Source: Novispirillum itersonii
Lineage (GTDB): Bacteria; Pseudomonadota; Alphaproteobacteria; Rhodospirillales; Rhodospirillaceae
Assembly (NCBI RefSeq): GCF_014205675.1
Contig: NZ_JACIIX010000020.1
Location: forward strand, 1-50,258
DNA length: 50,258 nt
Direction of reading: 5' to 3'
Part shown: one piece after another, positions 18,705 to 27,492 of the stretch
Layout: each line of letters starts with the position of its first letter
Numbering within the stretch: position 1 is the stretch's first letter
Made by a program: the position numbers and the translations under genes
The notes under the pieces: generated by a model
The model's input: only the letters and a program-made list of their open reading frames with translations
Told to the model about the DNA's origin: nothing
The model's database searches: none

Positions 18705-21700
18705 GCCGCACCTCCGTCGTCATCAACGGCCGTAATATCGTGGTGCGGTGCTGACGTCAGATAGCACCAGGACAGGGAAGCCGGATCGGGATCATAGCCA
18801 AAGGCAATCTCCAGAATCGCCGCCACATAGGGACGGGAGCGGATAAAGGCGGCGATGGCATCCTCGGTGACATAACGCCCGCCTAAGGCGGCACGGGCGA
18901 CATCGTAATACCAAGGCGACAGCCAGCCGATAAGGTCCTGCTCCAACCGTTGCGGCGTTCCGCCATTGTCAAACAGCACATCGGCGGTCACGCAGATGCG
19001 CACATAGGTCGGGTTGGCCACCTGCAAGGCCACGAACGGCGACGCCAACCCTTGCAGATAAGTCCCGATTTCCGCCAGTTGCAGGGCATTGGCCACCGGC
19101 ACGGTGGGGTCGGCGACGTCAGGAGTGGCCGGACCGGGCACCACAACCACCAGCACCGCCCCGGCCTGACCGCCGCCGCTGGCCGAAAACGCAGCCAAAG
19201 CCTGACACTGCCAGACGAAGGGAAATTCCGCCAGAACCAGCCGGGCATAATCCCAGGCCTGCACCGCCCGGTTCTTGTGCCGCAGACGCTCCCCCAGCCA
19301 GGGATAGAGATCCTCTCCCACCAGCCGGGGACGGCCCCCAAAGGAGTCCAGCGGCTGCGTGACAGTGCCGATCCCCGCCAGCGGGGACGCCGCCGCCTTG
19401 ATGGTTCCTTCCGGCACAGGCGTCACCCCCAGACTGTCGGCACCACCGGGACCGATCCATTGAGCCTCCAGCGCGTTGGGGATGACGGCGGCGGTCCGGG
19501 GAAACTGCTCGGGTGCCTGATGGGTGGTGGCGGCAAGCCATACAGAGTCCGCGGGTAACTGAGTGACCGCCGCCGTCCCCGATGCGGGCAGATCGAAGGC
19601 AAGAATCCCGGAATTCTGCAAGCCATTGGTGCCGTCCGACACCGGGGGCAAAGGAAGCCAGGACTGTCCGTCAAGGCGGGTCCACCTCAGGGGGGGCGGC
19701 TGATCGGTCCAGTCGGCGGGGGATGATGCCATCTGGAACAGCAGGCTCAGGGGCTGTGCGCCGCTGATACCGGACAGTCCCAGCAGCAGAGTGGCATCAC
19801 CCGCCAAGGGGGGCAGCAAGGGTACCACGCCCTCCTCCGGCCAGACCACCGGCGCGGTCCCACCGAAGGGAGTCAGGTAAAAAAACTGGGTCTGCCCGTC
19901 CATCACGGTCTGGACCGGCAGACTGCTGGCAGCCTGATAGTCAATGGTCAGGGAGGCCATCATGGGCTGCCAGGGCTGATTGGGATACCGCACCGCCGGT
20001 TTGGGGGAAAGCTGTTCACTCAGACAGGTTGCCATACAGGCGTCCGCCGCCTGTGTCAGGGTGGCCTTGGCGGTGGCCAGCCCGATCATGGCCACCACCC
20101 GCCCCGAGGCCCCGGAAGCGGCGCTGGCAGCAGACTGTACGGCAATCAGCGCGGTTGCCGTGTCCAGCAGAGTGTCCCCGGCCTGCGCCAGCGTACCCGC
20201 CTCCCCGGACAGGCCCGCACAGTGGGCCTTTGACCAGCCCTGCAACTGACCGATCACCTCGGCCATCCCGGCGGACGGATCACGCCGCAGGAGGCTGACC
20301 AAACGGGACAGCAGGCCATCCTCCTCCTGATGATCGGGGATGGCCGCCAGATCGGCGCGCATGGCATCGGCATCGCCGCCGCCTGACCGTGCCACCTTGT
20401 CCACCACCGTGCTGAACGCGCCCCGCGCCAGACCGGCCAGTCCCTTGACGGCCGTGATCAGCGATGCCTCCACCATGTCACTGGAACTGACGCCATGCGC
20501 CCCGCCGTCCAGCGCATCAGCGGCGGCGGCCACCACCTGCGTTCCATCGCCCAGACAGTTCCGCACCGGGGCGCAACGGGCCCGGCACACCGCCTCGGCC
20601 CGCACCGGGTCCGGCAGATCGGCGGTCACCGCCGCCATCACATTGCGGGCATAAAGCTGATCGCCAAAGGCATAGGACGGTGCCGACAGGGTCAGGCGCA
20701 ACGCCGAGTCGGTCGGCTGGTAATAGGCGGGCGGATCGGTGGGGACCGGTGCCAGATCAGAAAACACCGACTGCGCGGTCAGGGGGGCATCGGGATCGGG
20801 GATGGCCGGGTCAGCCCCCGTGCGGAACAGGTAGTGGGACAGGCCGGACGGCGACCCCAACGGGTCAGCCAAAGTCCAGTACCCCGGCTGATCCACCGAA
20901 ATATCCGCCAGAAAGGTCTGGTTGTCGAACAGGTCGGGCACCGGTGTGCCGTCCGGTCCCAGAATGTAATCCTGATAATAGGTTTTAAAGCCCTGATCCG
21001 TTTGCGGCAGAGTGTACCAGACAGTGTTCAGGGACAGGCTGTCCAGCTGCTTGGCGAACAGTTCCGGCTGGCTGATCACCAGCGAAGACCCAAGGGCCGC
21101 GGGAGCACCGAAGGGAGAAAAGGGCTTGCTGGCCGACACGGTGCCATTGGCATTGGACAGGGCCGTCGGTGCCAGCCCGGCCACCGACACCTGCAACGAC
21201 ACACCGGTCAGATCCAGCCCGCCCAGAATGGCATACGGAAAGACCTCAACCTCGGTGCCGATGCTGCCCACCGCGATGCGGTCCTGCGTCACGTAGCCCG
21301 TCAGAACCGGCGCTCCGGTGTCGGGCGCAGCCGGTCCCGGCGGTTCACCGCCGGGGGGTGTCGCCCCCTTGGGCAAGGGCGTCCCCACCGGCAGCACCGC
21401 CGCCGCAGTGTCCGGCAGCGCGATGGACATGGTAAAATCCATATCGCGGCCCCGCCCCTGCCCCAGCGCCACGGTCACATCATCCACCGCCAGCCATCCG
21501 CCCGCCGCCGACAGGAACAGGGATAAACCACCGCCCAACACCTGACACAGAATCTGCCCCGCCGGAACGCCGGTCTGTCCGGCCAGCTGCTGCACCAACG
21601 GCAACACCCGCAGCAGCGAGGCATTGCTGAAAGACAGAACCAGCAGCAGGGAACGCTGGCCACCGCTCAGCAGCAAAACCGGCGACGACAGGGCAAATCC

Positions 21701-22924
21701 CAGCGTTGCCGCAGCGGTGGTCTCGATACCGGCCGTGCCGCACGCCGCCTCGCCGAAGGTGGCCCAGGACACCGGCGCGGGTTTGGTCGGCAGGGCCACG
21801 GTGGTGGTCAGCACCTGCGATGGCACCAGAGTGGGCGAAACCTGCGGCGGCGAGGTGGCGCTCTCGAACAGAGGGGCCGTCACCCGCCGCACCATCCACA
21901 CCTCAGCCACGGCCGCCGCCGTCACGCCCAGACTGCTGAGGCTTTGATAGGCAATCGCCTGTCCGGCCTGATCGGTGCCAGCGGGGAACTGCGTTCCCGC
22001 CGGGACCGAGACGACCGTATCCACAGGCGGCACCGACGGCGTGAAGGTCAGAAACAGGCGGTCCGGTTCTTCCGCCCGGACGGTTTCGCGCAGCACATCA
22101 CCGTAATAAAAGCGGGTGAGGCGGCTGGAAAAGGTGTCCAGCGCTGCCTGCGGCTGGCTGAACAGCCGGGCAAAGGCGATATACAGGGCGGCCTGAGGGG
22201 CATGATCGGCAGATGTCAGCGACGGCAGCAGGTGCTGGGCAGCAAACTGGCGTAACTCGGCAAGCCCTTGGATAAACTGGGTGAAAATGGCAGCCAGAGT
22301 CTCCAGCAATGCCCCAAAGCCACGCTCCCCCCGGCAATCGTGGTGGCCGTGATGCGGCCCCAGCCCCCAGTGCGGCCCAAAGGCCGACAGATCAAGCCCC
22401 GACCGCCCACCCCAGTCTTCGCCCCGGATCAGCGAGGCCAGTTGCCGTAAAGCCTCCGCCAGTTCCCGGCGCACCAACGCCATCAGCCGGTCGTGCAACA
22501 GCTGCCCGACCGGCGATTGCGGCCCGGCCACCGGCCAGGACAGCCAGCGCTCCACCAAGGTGGCCAGATCCAGAATGGCGCGGGCCAGTTGCCACAGGCA
22601 GTCCAGCCTGCGGTCCTGCAAGTGGGCGGCGCGGGCCTCGGCCAGCAGGGTATCGAAGTGACGTTCGGCCCCCTGAAGATCCATCTGCGCAATACTGGCG
22701 AGGGCAAAGGTAGGATCGGCGGCGAAGAACAGGCTCCAGTCACCGTCAGGCCGGTCTTCCAGATCGTAGAACACGATCAGCCGGGCATACTCGACGGCGA
22801 ACGCCAGCAATTGGTCAAAAGTACGCTCATCCGGTGCCACATAAGCATCGGACAGGGCGGCCATACGCCGGTCCATCTGGTTGTCGGCGCCATTCAGCAC
22901 CAGAAGCCCCGGCGGCAGGCTCAT
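18701..22924 (-). CDS. eCIS baseplate wedge protein (baseplate J-like), larger
   Basis: A 1407-residue wedge protein. The N-terminal DQLLAFAVEYARLIVFYD plus DGDWSLFFAADP, and the C-terminal WLGERLRHKNRAVQAWDYAR around residue 1200, are typical of the largest baseplate proteins of Afp/PVC-type systems. The C-terminal part (VRICVTADVLFDNGGTPQ) is the baseplate J-like portion. It lies directly downstream of gp25 with an ATGA overlap and upstream of the second wedge gene with another, so stoichiometric synthesis by translational coupling is likely. Confidence 0.82.
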   Translation of the reverse strand: MSLPPGLLVLNGADNQMDRRMAALSDAYVAPDERTFDQLLAFAVEYARLIVFYDLEDRPDGDWSLFFAADPTFALASIAQMDLQGAERHFDTLLAEARAAHLQDRRLDCLWQLARAILDLATLVERWLSWPVAGPQSPVGQLLHDRLMALVRRELAEALRQLASLIRGEDWGGRSGLDLSAFGPHWGLGPHHGHHDCRGERGFGALLETLAAIFTQFIQGLAELRQFAAQHLLPSLTSADHAPQAALYIAFARLFSQPQAALDTFSSRLTRFYYGDVLRETVRAEEPDRLFLTFTPSVPPVDTVVSVPAGTQFPAGTDQAGQAIAYQSLSSLGVTAAAVAEVWMVRRVTAPLFESATSPPQVSPTLVPSQVLTTTVALPTKPAPVSWATFGEAACGTAGIETTAAATLGFALSSPVLLLSGGQRSLLLVLSFSNASLLRVLPLVQQLAGQTGVPAGQILCQVLGGGLSLFLSAAGGWLAVDDVTVALGQGRGRDMDFTMSIALPDTAAAVLPVGTPLPKGATPPGGEPPGPAAPDTGAPVLTGYVTQDRIAVGSIGTEVEVFPYAILGGLDLTGVSLQVSVAGLAPTALSNANGTVSASKPFSPFGAPAALGSSLVISQPELFAKQLDSLSLNTVWYTLPQTDQGFKTYYQDYILGPDGTPVPDLFDNQTFLADISVDQPGYWTLADPLGSPSGLSHYLFRTGADPAIPDPDAPLTAQSVFSDLAPVPTDPPAYYQPTDSALRLTLSAPSYAFGDQLYARNVMAAVTADLPDPVRAEAVCRARCAPVRNCLGDGTQVVAAAADALDGGAHGVSSSDMVEASLITAVKGLAGLARGAFSTVVDKVARSGGGDADAMRADLAAIPDHQEEDGLLSRLVSLLRRDPSAGMAEVIGQLQGWSKAHCAGLSGEAGTLAQAGDTLLDTATALIAVQSAASAASGASGRVVAMIGLATAKATLTQAADACMATCLSEQLSPKPAVRYPNQPWQPMMASLTIDYQAASSLPVQTVMDGQTQFFYLTPFGGTAPVVWPEEGVVPLLPPLAGDATLLLGLSGISGAQPLSLLFQMASSPADWTDQPPPLRWTRLDGQSWLPLPPVSDGTNGLQNSGILAFDLPASGTAAVTQLPADSVWLAATTHQAPEQFPRTAAVIPNALEAQWIGPGGADSLGVTPVPEGTIKAAASPLAGIGTVTQPLDSFGGRPRLVGEDLYPWLGERLRHKNRAVQAWDYARLVLAEFPFVWQCQALAAFSASGGGQAGAVLVVVVPGPATPDVADPTVPVANALQLAEIGTYLQGLASPFVALQVANPTYVRICVTADVLFDNGGTPQRLEQDLIGWLSPWYYDVARAALGGRYVTEDAIAAFIRSRPYVAAILEIAFGYDPDPASLSWCYLTSAPHHDITAVDDDGGAA

Positions 22925-23349
22925 CCTCCCCTCGCCGGGGCCAGAGTCGCCTCAACATGATAGAAAGGATAAACCAGATTGCTGCGCACATTGGTCTGAC
23001 GGATCAGGTAATCCAGCCCAATGTTCAGGATGCCCTGCTCGGCATCATCTTGCAGCACCTGAACATCCAGCACGGTCACCCGCGGTTCCCAGGTGGTGAT
23101 TTCCTGTACCACGATGGTCTTGATCTGGTTGATCAGGGTGGTGTTCAGCACCGCAAACACCTTTTGCCACAACACGGTGCCATACTCCGGCACCATGATG
23201 CGCTCGCCGATATTGGTCGAGAACAGCACCCACAGGCTTTCATGGATATCCTGAGCATCAGACACCATGACCACGCTGGCCGTCCGCCGCGAGAATGTGG
23301 GCGGAAAGCTCCAGCCCGTACCGAGGAAGGATTTGCCCTCTGCCGCCAT
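22921..23349 (-). CDS. gp25-like baseplate protein (Afp9)
   Basis: A 142-residue GPW/gp25-family protein. The N-terminal LGTGWSFPPTF, the DIHESLWVLFSTNIGER and VPEYGTVL blocks, and ITTWEPRVTVLDV are family hallmarks. In phage T4 and eCIS particles gp25 connects the wedge to the sheath and triggers contraction. The gene starts three bases after the PAAR stop and overlaps the next wedge gene (ATGA). Confidence 0.92.
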   Translation of the reverse strand: MAAEGKSFLGTGWSFPPTFSRRTASVVMVSDAQDIHESLWVLFSTNIGERIMVPEYGTVLWQKVFAVLNTTLINQIKTIVVQEITTWEPRVTVLDVQVLQDDAEQGILNIGLDYLIRQTNVRSNLVYPFYHVEATLAPARGG

Positions 23350-23352
23350 GAC

Positions 23353-23652
23353 CTAACCGCCAATCAGAACCGTGGGAAAGCCAAGCGCCACCATACCGCC
23401 GTGGGCCGTGCTGTCCCCCATGCGAACCGCTGGCTTGCCACCGATCAGAACCGTCATCGACCCCTTGATCAGGCTGTCGGACGGCCCGACGCAAACCGCC
23501 ATATCGCCCACCACAGCCGCCGGTAACCCCCCGATTAACACCGTGGGCACCCCCGGCCCGGCCACCGGCCCCCCCACATGGGGCACCGGCGGCACCGATG
23601 GATTGACCATCGGGCAGGTGTGCAGATCGGTAATCCGGGCAGCAGGGGGCAT
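23353..23652 (-). CDS. PAAR-repeat spike tip (Afp10)
   Basis: A 99-residue PAAR protein: ARITDLHTCP at the start, then glycine-rich beta repeats (GGPVAGPGVPTVLIGG, PAAVVGD, GKPAVRMGD, TAHGG). PAAR proteins cap the VgrG-like trimer as a sharp cone with a metal ion. The family size (about 100 residues) fits, with no fused toxin domain. It sits 11 bases after the spike gene. Confidence 0.93.
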   Translation of the reverse strand: MPPAARITDLHTCPMVNPSVPPVPHVGGPVAGPGVPTVLIGGLPAAVVGDMAVCVGPSDSLIKGSMTVLIGGKPAVRMGDSTAHGGMVALGFPTVLIGG

Positions 23653-23663
23653 CGCGGCGTTCC

Positions 23664-25463
23664 TCAGTTGATCTGGACCAGACTACCCTGGACGGTCAGG
23701 ATCCCCGACGACTTGAGGGTCGTCTGGGTATTGGCCGAGGCGGTGAACTCGGTCTGCGCTGTGTGGCTGACCTGCATGCCCTCCATGGTTGCCTGCTGCA
23801 CGGCCTTCAGGGCAAGATTTCCGTCAGCACTGACGGCGATATTGCCCTTGGCCGACAGCGTCATGTTGGAGGCACTGTCCAAGGTGATGCCGCTGGCGGA
23901 CAGGGTGGCGCTGTTGCTGTTGCAATCCTTCAGCGTCACGCTCTTGCCCGCATCGTCCAGAGTGACCTGCTGCCCGGCGGGGGTCAGGATCTGGATGACC
24001 TTGTTCTGCTCGTCAAAAGTGACTTCCAGCTTGGTACGGGTGACGATCCCCTTTTTGGTGTTGTCCTGATCCGGCGGCAGGGGCGGTGGGCGACCCTTGC
24101 TGTAAACCGACCCCACGATTACCGGATAGCGGGGGTCCTGATTCATGAAAGCCACCACCACCTCGTCCCCCACCTCGGGAAAGAACACCGCCCCAATGCC
24201 GTTGGAGGCATAAAAGCTGCCAAGGCGCGCCCAGACGCCGGGATTGCCCGAGGCCTGCAACAGCGGCAAGGTCACATAGACGCGGAATTCACCGTCAGGA
24301 TCGCCCGAGACCTTTTGCACGATGCCGGTCTGTAACCCGGGAATGGGTGCCACCAACCCGGCAGCGCCCGGCGCGGCAATATTGGGCGAGGTGGCCGCGA
24401 ACCAGTCCGGCGACAGGCCGATGGTCACCGTGGTGATCCAGCGGCCATCGGTGATGTCATGATGCGTGCCGCTGACATAGGCAGTGCCGTTAAAACGCCC
24501 ACCCAGCCCGGCCAAGGTGATGGTTTTGCCGGTTTGCGCCAGAGCACTGCCCTGAAACGCCACCGTGCCCCGGATTTTTGCCAGCATGGATTTCAGCAGG
24601 TCCGCCGACGCCCACGCGGTCAGATTGTCCGGTGAGTCAAAGCCCGCCGTCTGCTGCGGTGCGGCGGCGATATCAAAGACCTTGGCCAGATCCGCGCTGC
24701 TGAGATTGCCCGGCTCGGTCACCGAAGCGCTGGCCCCCGATGATTGGGCCACCTGCAAGGTGGCCATGTCCCAACTATAGCTGGTCAGGGCACTGGCGGC
24801 GTACTGGGTTTCCGCGTCCATGGTCAGCGCCAGTTCGTAGATCGATTCACCGAAGGTGACGGTCAGGGTCGGCGACGTGCCGGTGTCCGGCGGTGCCACC
24901 GACACACTGTTGCCGCTGGCCACCACCACCATGCCGTTGACCCCGGCCCGGATCAGCATCAGGTCCCAGTCGCTGCAATAATACTGCACCACCACCGGCT
25001 GCTGCGTGCTGGTGGACTGAACTTTGGCCGTCAGTCCCGACGCCTCGATCAGCTTGCTGATGATCTGGCTGTCGGTCATGGATTCAAAGATGGCGTTCGA
25101 CCGGGCCAAGGTCATCTTGATGCTGTTGTCGGTGGCCTCGACAATCAGCCGGGGAGCGCCATTCTCGCTGATCTCGAGGCTTTGTTTGGTGACAACGCCC
25201 GTGAACAACGTGCTGTTGAGGCCATCATAGCCAGCGGCGATTTCCAGCGTGGCCCCGGGCACAAAACTGTCAGACGCACTGAGGTCAAAGTTTTGTTCTG
25301 ACGCGCTGCCATCAAAAAACACCAGACGCGCCCCTGGCAGCCGGTTCACTTCGGTCCAGCACTGCACCGACACCACCTGCATGCTGTCGATCACCTTGCC
25401 ATTGGCCGTGATGGTGAAGCTGTCGAGGGAGCCGGCGGCCTGTAGCGGTGACGGAGCGGTCAT
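23664..25463 (-). CDS. VgrG-like spike protein (Afp8)
   Basis: A 599-residue central spike. The N-terminal two thirds form the gp27-like hub (DSFTITANGKVIDSMQVV). An OB-fold of the baseplate assembly protein V type begins near residue 373 (GIVQKVSGDPDGEFRVYVTL, then GDEVVVAFMNQDPRYPVIVG), and the C-terminus is a repetitive beta-helix needle rich in Ser, Thr and Asn (LTLSAKGNIAVSADGNLAL). It trimerises, carries the PAAR tip and punctures the target membrane. The ATG at 25463 overlaps the LysM stop (ATGA); an upstream in-frame start at 25589 would overlap that gene by 130 bases and is rejected. Confidence 0.92.
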   Translation of the reverse strand: MTAPSPLQAAGSLDSFTITANGKVIDSMQVVSVQCWTEVNRLPGARLVFFDGSASEQNFDLSASDSFVPGATLEIAAGYDGLNSTLFTGVVTKQSLEISENGAPRLIVEATDNSIKMTLARSNAIFESMTDSQIISKLIEASGLTAKVQSTSTQQPVVVQYYCSDWDLMLIRAGVNGMVVVASGNSVSVAPPDTGTSPTLTVTFGESIYELALTMDAETQYAASALTSYSWDMATLQVAQSSGASASVTEPGNLSSADLAKVFDIAAAPQQTAGFDSPDNLTAWASADLLKSMLAKIRGTVAFQGSALAQTGKTITLAGLGGRFNGTAYVSGTHHDITDGRWITTVTIGLSPDWFAATSPNIAAPGAAGLVAPIPGLQTGIVQKVSGDPDGEFRVYVTLPLLQASGNPGVWARLGSFYASNGIGAVFFPEVGDEVVVAFMNQDPRYPVIVGSVYSKGRPPPLPPDQDNTKKGIVTRTKLEVTFDEQNKVIQILTPAGQQVTLDDAGKSVTLKDCNSNSATLSASGITLDSASNMTLSAKGNIAVSADGNLALKAVQQATMEGMQVSHTAQTEFTASANTQTTLKSSGILTVQGSLVQIN

Positions 25464-26161
25464 GACGGCACCTCGCTCAGCGGCGGAAACAGCAATTGCG
25501 ACCCGACCTTCAAATTGCGGAAATCCGACAGGCCGTTGACAGCCGCCACCCGCAGATAGGGCAGGCTGGTGCCATAGATGCGGTAACACAGATTGGGCAG
25601 GGTTTCGCCGACCTTGACCGTCACCAGATGGGACAGGTCAGGCGAGGAGTTATTGGCTTCCTTCGCCAGTTGCTGCTCGCTGGTAAAGCCCAGAAAGGTA
25701 CAGGACGCCTTGGCCCGCAATGGGCTGCCGTCCGGCATGAACAGGGTATAGTCCAGACCGAGGGATTGCAGCCGACACTGAAACTGCAACGTCCCCCACG
25801 AAAGCCACAGGTAATTGGGGCTGTGAATGGTGCCGTTGTAATCGAACACCAGCTTCTGAAATGCCGCCAGCTGATCAGCAATGCCGTTGGGAGGTGGCAA
25901 CAGGCTGGGATTGGGGCTGGGCACCACACCGGTGCCATCGAAAATCAGATCCAGCGTCACCGTGTCGGTGGCAATGCGGTTGAAATCGGGGGACGGGCCG
26001 TTGCTGCCCTGTGCCTGCCGGTTGTTATAGCAAATCTTGTATTTGTACGTGTACGAAGCCGGGTTAATCCAGACCACGAAGGCCGGGCCGAGTTGCGTCG
26101 TGAAACTGGCATCGGAATAGGCCAGAATCTGCATCTTCTCAAGGCTGCCAAGCACGGCCAT
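25460..26161 (-). CDS. LysM-containing hub protein (Afp7)
   Basis: A 233-residue protein with an eCIS-specific N-terminal domain (MQILAYSD, FVVWINPASYTYKYK) and a C-terminal LysM-like segment (VKVGETLPNLCYRIYG, then NLKVGSQLLFPP). In Afp/PVC particles this protein clamps the tube base to the spike, comparable to gp53. It begins one base after the small upstream gene and overlaps the spike gene start. Confidence 0.9.
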   Translation of the reverse strand: MAVLGSLEKMQILAYSDASFTTQLGPAFVVWINPASYTYKYKICYNNRQAQGSNGPSPDFNRIATDTVTLDLIFDGTGVVPSPNPSLLPPPNGIADQLAAFQKLVFDYNGTIHSPNYLWLSWGTLQFQCRLQSLGLDYTLFMPDGSPLRAKASCTFLGFTSEQQLAKEANNSSPDLSHLVTVKVGETLPNLCYRIYGTSLPYLRVAAVNGLSDFRNLKVGSQLLFPPLSEVPS

Positions 26162-26162
26162 C

Positions 26163-26357
26163 TCAGCGATCCCGCAACGTACGCAGGGCCGCCAGCACCC
26201 GGCGGGTCGTCAAGGTGACGATCTGCTCCACCTGAGCGTCAGACAGGGGCTGGCCGCAGGAGCCGTCCTCGGCCCCCGCCCGCTCGCCGCCCGCTTCCGG
26301 TGCGCCACCGCCCTGCACCCGCATGCGGATACTGACTTCGTTGATGTGCAGAGTCAT
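26163..26357 (-). CDS. Small eCIS protein (DUF5908/Afp6-like)
   Basis: 64 residues: MTLHINEVSIRMRVQ at the N-terminus, a Gly/Ala/Glu linker, then a helix ending in TRRVLAALRTLRDR. This beta-strand plus terminal helix layout, the size and the position between tube-like and LysM genes match the small DUF5908 proteins of eCIS loci. A GGGGAGGGG site precedes the ATG. Afp6 is thought to plug a gap between tube adaptor and hub; exact role here is inferred. Confidence 0.78.
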   Translation of the reverse strand: MTLHINEVSIRMRVQGGGAPEAGGERAGAEDGSCGQPLSDAQVEQIVTLTTRRVLAALRTLRDR

Positions 26358-26367
26358 GGCCCCTCCC

Positions 26368-26931
26368 CTACCCCATCAAAGCCGAAACCGATGCCGCCAT
26401 GGCGGTCACCGTGCCCACGGGATAGCGCGTGACATAGGCATACGTAAATTCCATGGTTTCGGTCAGGATTTCATTTTCCATGGAATTGAGGGGGCTGACA
26501 GTCCAGCCCACCGGCCAGGCATTGTTAAAGCACCAAGCCACCAGCGGAATGGCATCCTCATCAAGCAGCATGACCACCAAATTCTGGGTCAGAATCGGCA
26601 CGGTCAGGCTGGAGCCGACAGTCAGGGACGCCCATTCGGCCAGAAAAGAGGCCGATGTGACATAGCCCCGCTTCAACACCAGATTGGGATAACGCCCATG
26701 TTTGGGAAGCCGGTGGATATAGCGGTTCTCGCCCCCCTCCACCACGTCCTCGACCTCGAATTTGGCCTCGATGCCCGAGATCTCCTTAAAGCTGGCATCC
26801 AGCGACGTAGCCAGCGCCAAAGCCGTTCCCGTGCCAACCACAGACACGGTGAACCGGAACCCCGGCGGCGGATAATAGTTTTCCGTCGGTGAGATGGGCA
26901 TGAACAGAACGAACTCCGTGGCCGATACCAT
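26368..26931 (-). CDS. eCIS tube-initiator-like protein (Afp5-like)
   Basis: A 187-residue gp19/tail-tube-family protein. It shares the FKEISGIEA, KHGRYPNLVLKRGYV and CFNNAWPVGWTV pattern with the main tube protein at 26994-27443 and with phage tail tubes. Longer than the main tube subunit, it likely forms the first tube ring on the hub. Two starts are possible: ATG 26931 (no clear ribosome site) or ATG 26901 (MPISPTENYY, GGAG 12 bases upstream). The extra ten N-terminal residues do not look conserved, so the shorter form may be right. Confidence 0.85.
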   Translation of the reverse strand: MVSATEFVLFMPISPTENYYPPPGFRFTVSVVGTGTALALATSLDASFKEISGIEAKFEVEDVVEGGENRYIHRLPKHGRYPNLVLKRGYVTSASFLAEWASLTVGSSLTVPILTQNLVVMLLDEDAIPLVAWCFNNAWPVGWTVSPLNSMENEILTETMEFTYAYVTRYPVGTVTAMAASVSALMG

Positions 26932-26993
26932 CAGGGGCCGATGCCACCAGAATGGGAAGGCCGGAACACCGGCCCTCCCGTCTGGCCCTATGA

Positions 26994-27443
26994 TCAGGGG
27001 GCCGAAATGGTCAGCGTCTCGTAGGCGATTTCCACCGACTCGACCGCCACCTCATTGCCTTCCGACTTCAGGTCCGTGCCGGTCACTTTGGTCGGCCAGG
27101 CATTGTTCAACGTCCACACCATCTTGGGTGTCCCCGTCTCGTCCAGCAGGTTGATGACCACCGCCTGTCTGGCAATGGTGTTCATCTTGATCTGGTTGAA
27201 CCAGTTCCACAACGTCGCGTCGTTGACGAAAATGCCCTTGCGCATGGTGACGTTTCCGACCTTGCCCAGACCCGGCATCTTGATCGGATAAAAGCTCGGG
27301 CTGTCGCCATGGCGGTACTCGATGGGCCGGGCTTCGGAATCCAGCCCCGTCACTTCCTGAAAGCTGACGGTATTGCCGCCAATGGTCACCGAGAAATAGA
27401 ATTTTGGCAGTGGCCAAATGTTATTCTGTACTTCACCAGTCAT
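26994..27443 (-). CDS. eCIS inner tube protein (Afp1-like)
   Basis: A 149-residue phage tail tube-family protein: PKFYFSVTIGG, FQEVTGLDSEARPIEYRHG, FYPIKMPGL and WTLNNAWPTKVTG. It polymerises into the inner tube that is driven into the target and probably carries cargo in its lumen. The ATG at 27443 has AGGAGG five bases upstream; the TTG codon directly before it is less likely. It follows the sheath gene after 49 bases, so sheath and tube are co-expressed. Confidence 0.93.
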   Translation of the reverse strand: MTGEVQNNIWPLPKFYFSVTIGGNTVSFQEVTGLDSEARPIEYRHGDSPSFYPIKMPGLGKVGNVTMRKGIFVNDATLWNWFNQIKMNTIARQAVVINLLDETGTPKMVWTLNNAWPTKVTGTDLKSEGNEVAVESVEIAYETLTISAP

Positions 27444-27492
27444 CAAATCCTCCTGTCGGCCAGATCATGTCAAGGCCGCACGATTAGCCCGA

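Noticed and set aside
16569-18764. A 731-codon plus-strand open frame
   Set aside because: Antisense of the smaller baseplate wedge gene, a side effect of high GC and codon bias.
25464-25589. Longer N-terminus for the spike protein
   Set aside because: The added residues lie inside the LysM gene in another frame and do not look like a hub domain; ATG 25463 gives the usual ATGA overlap.
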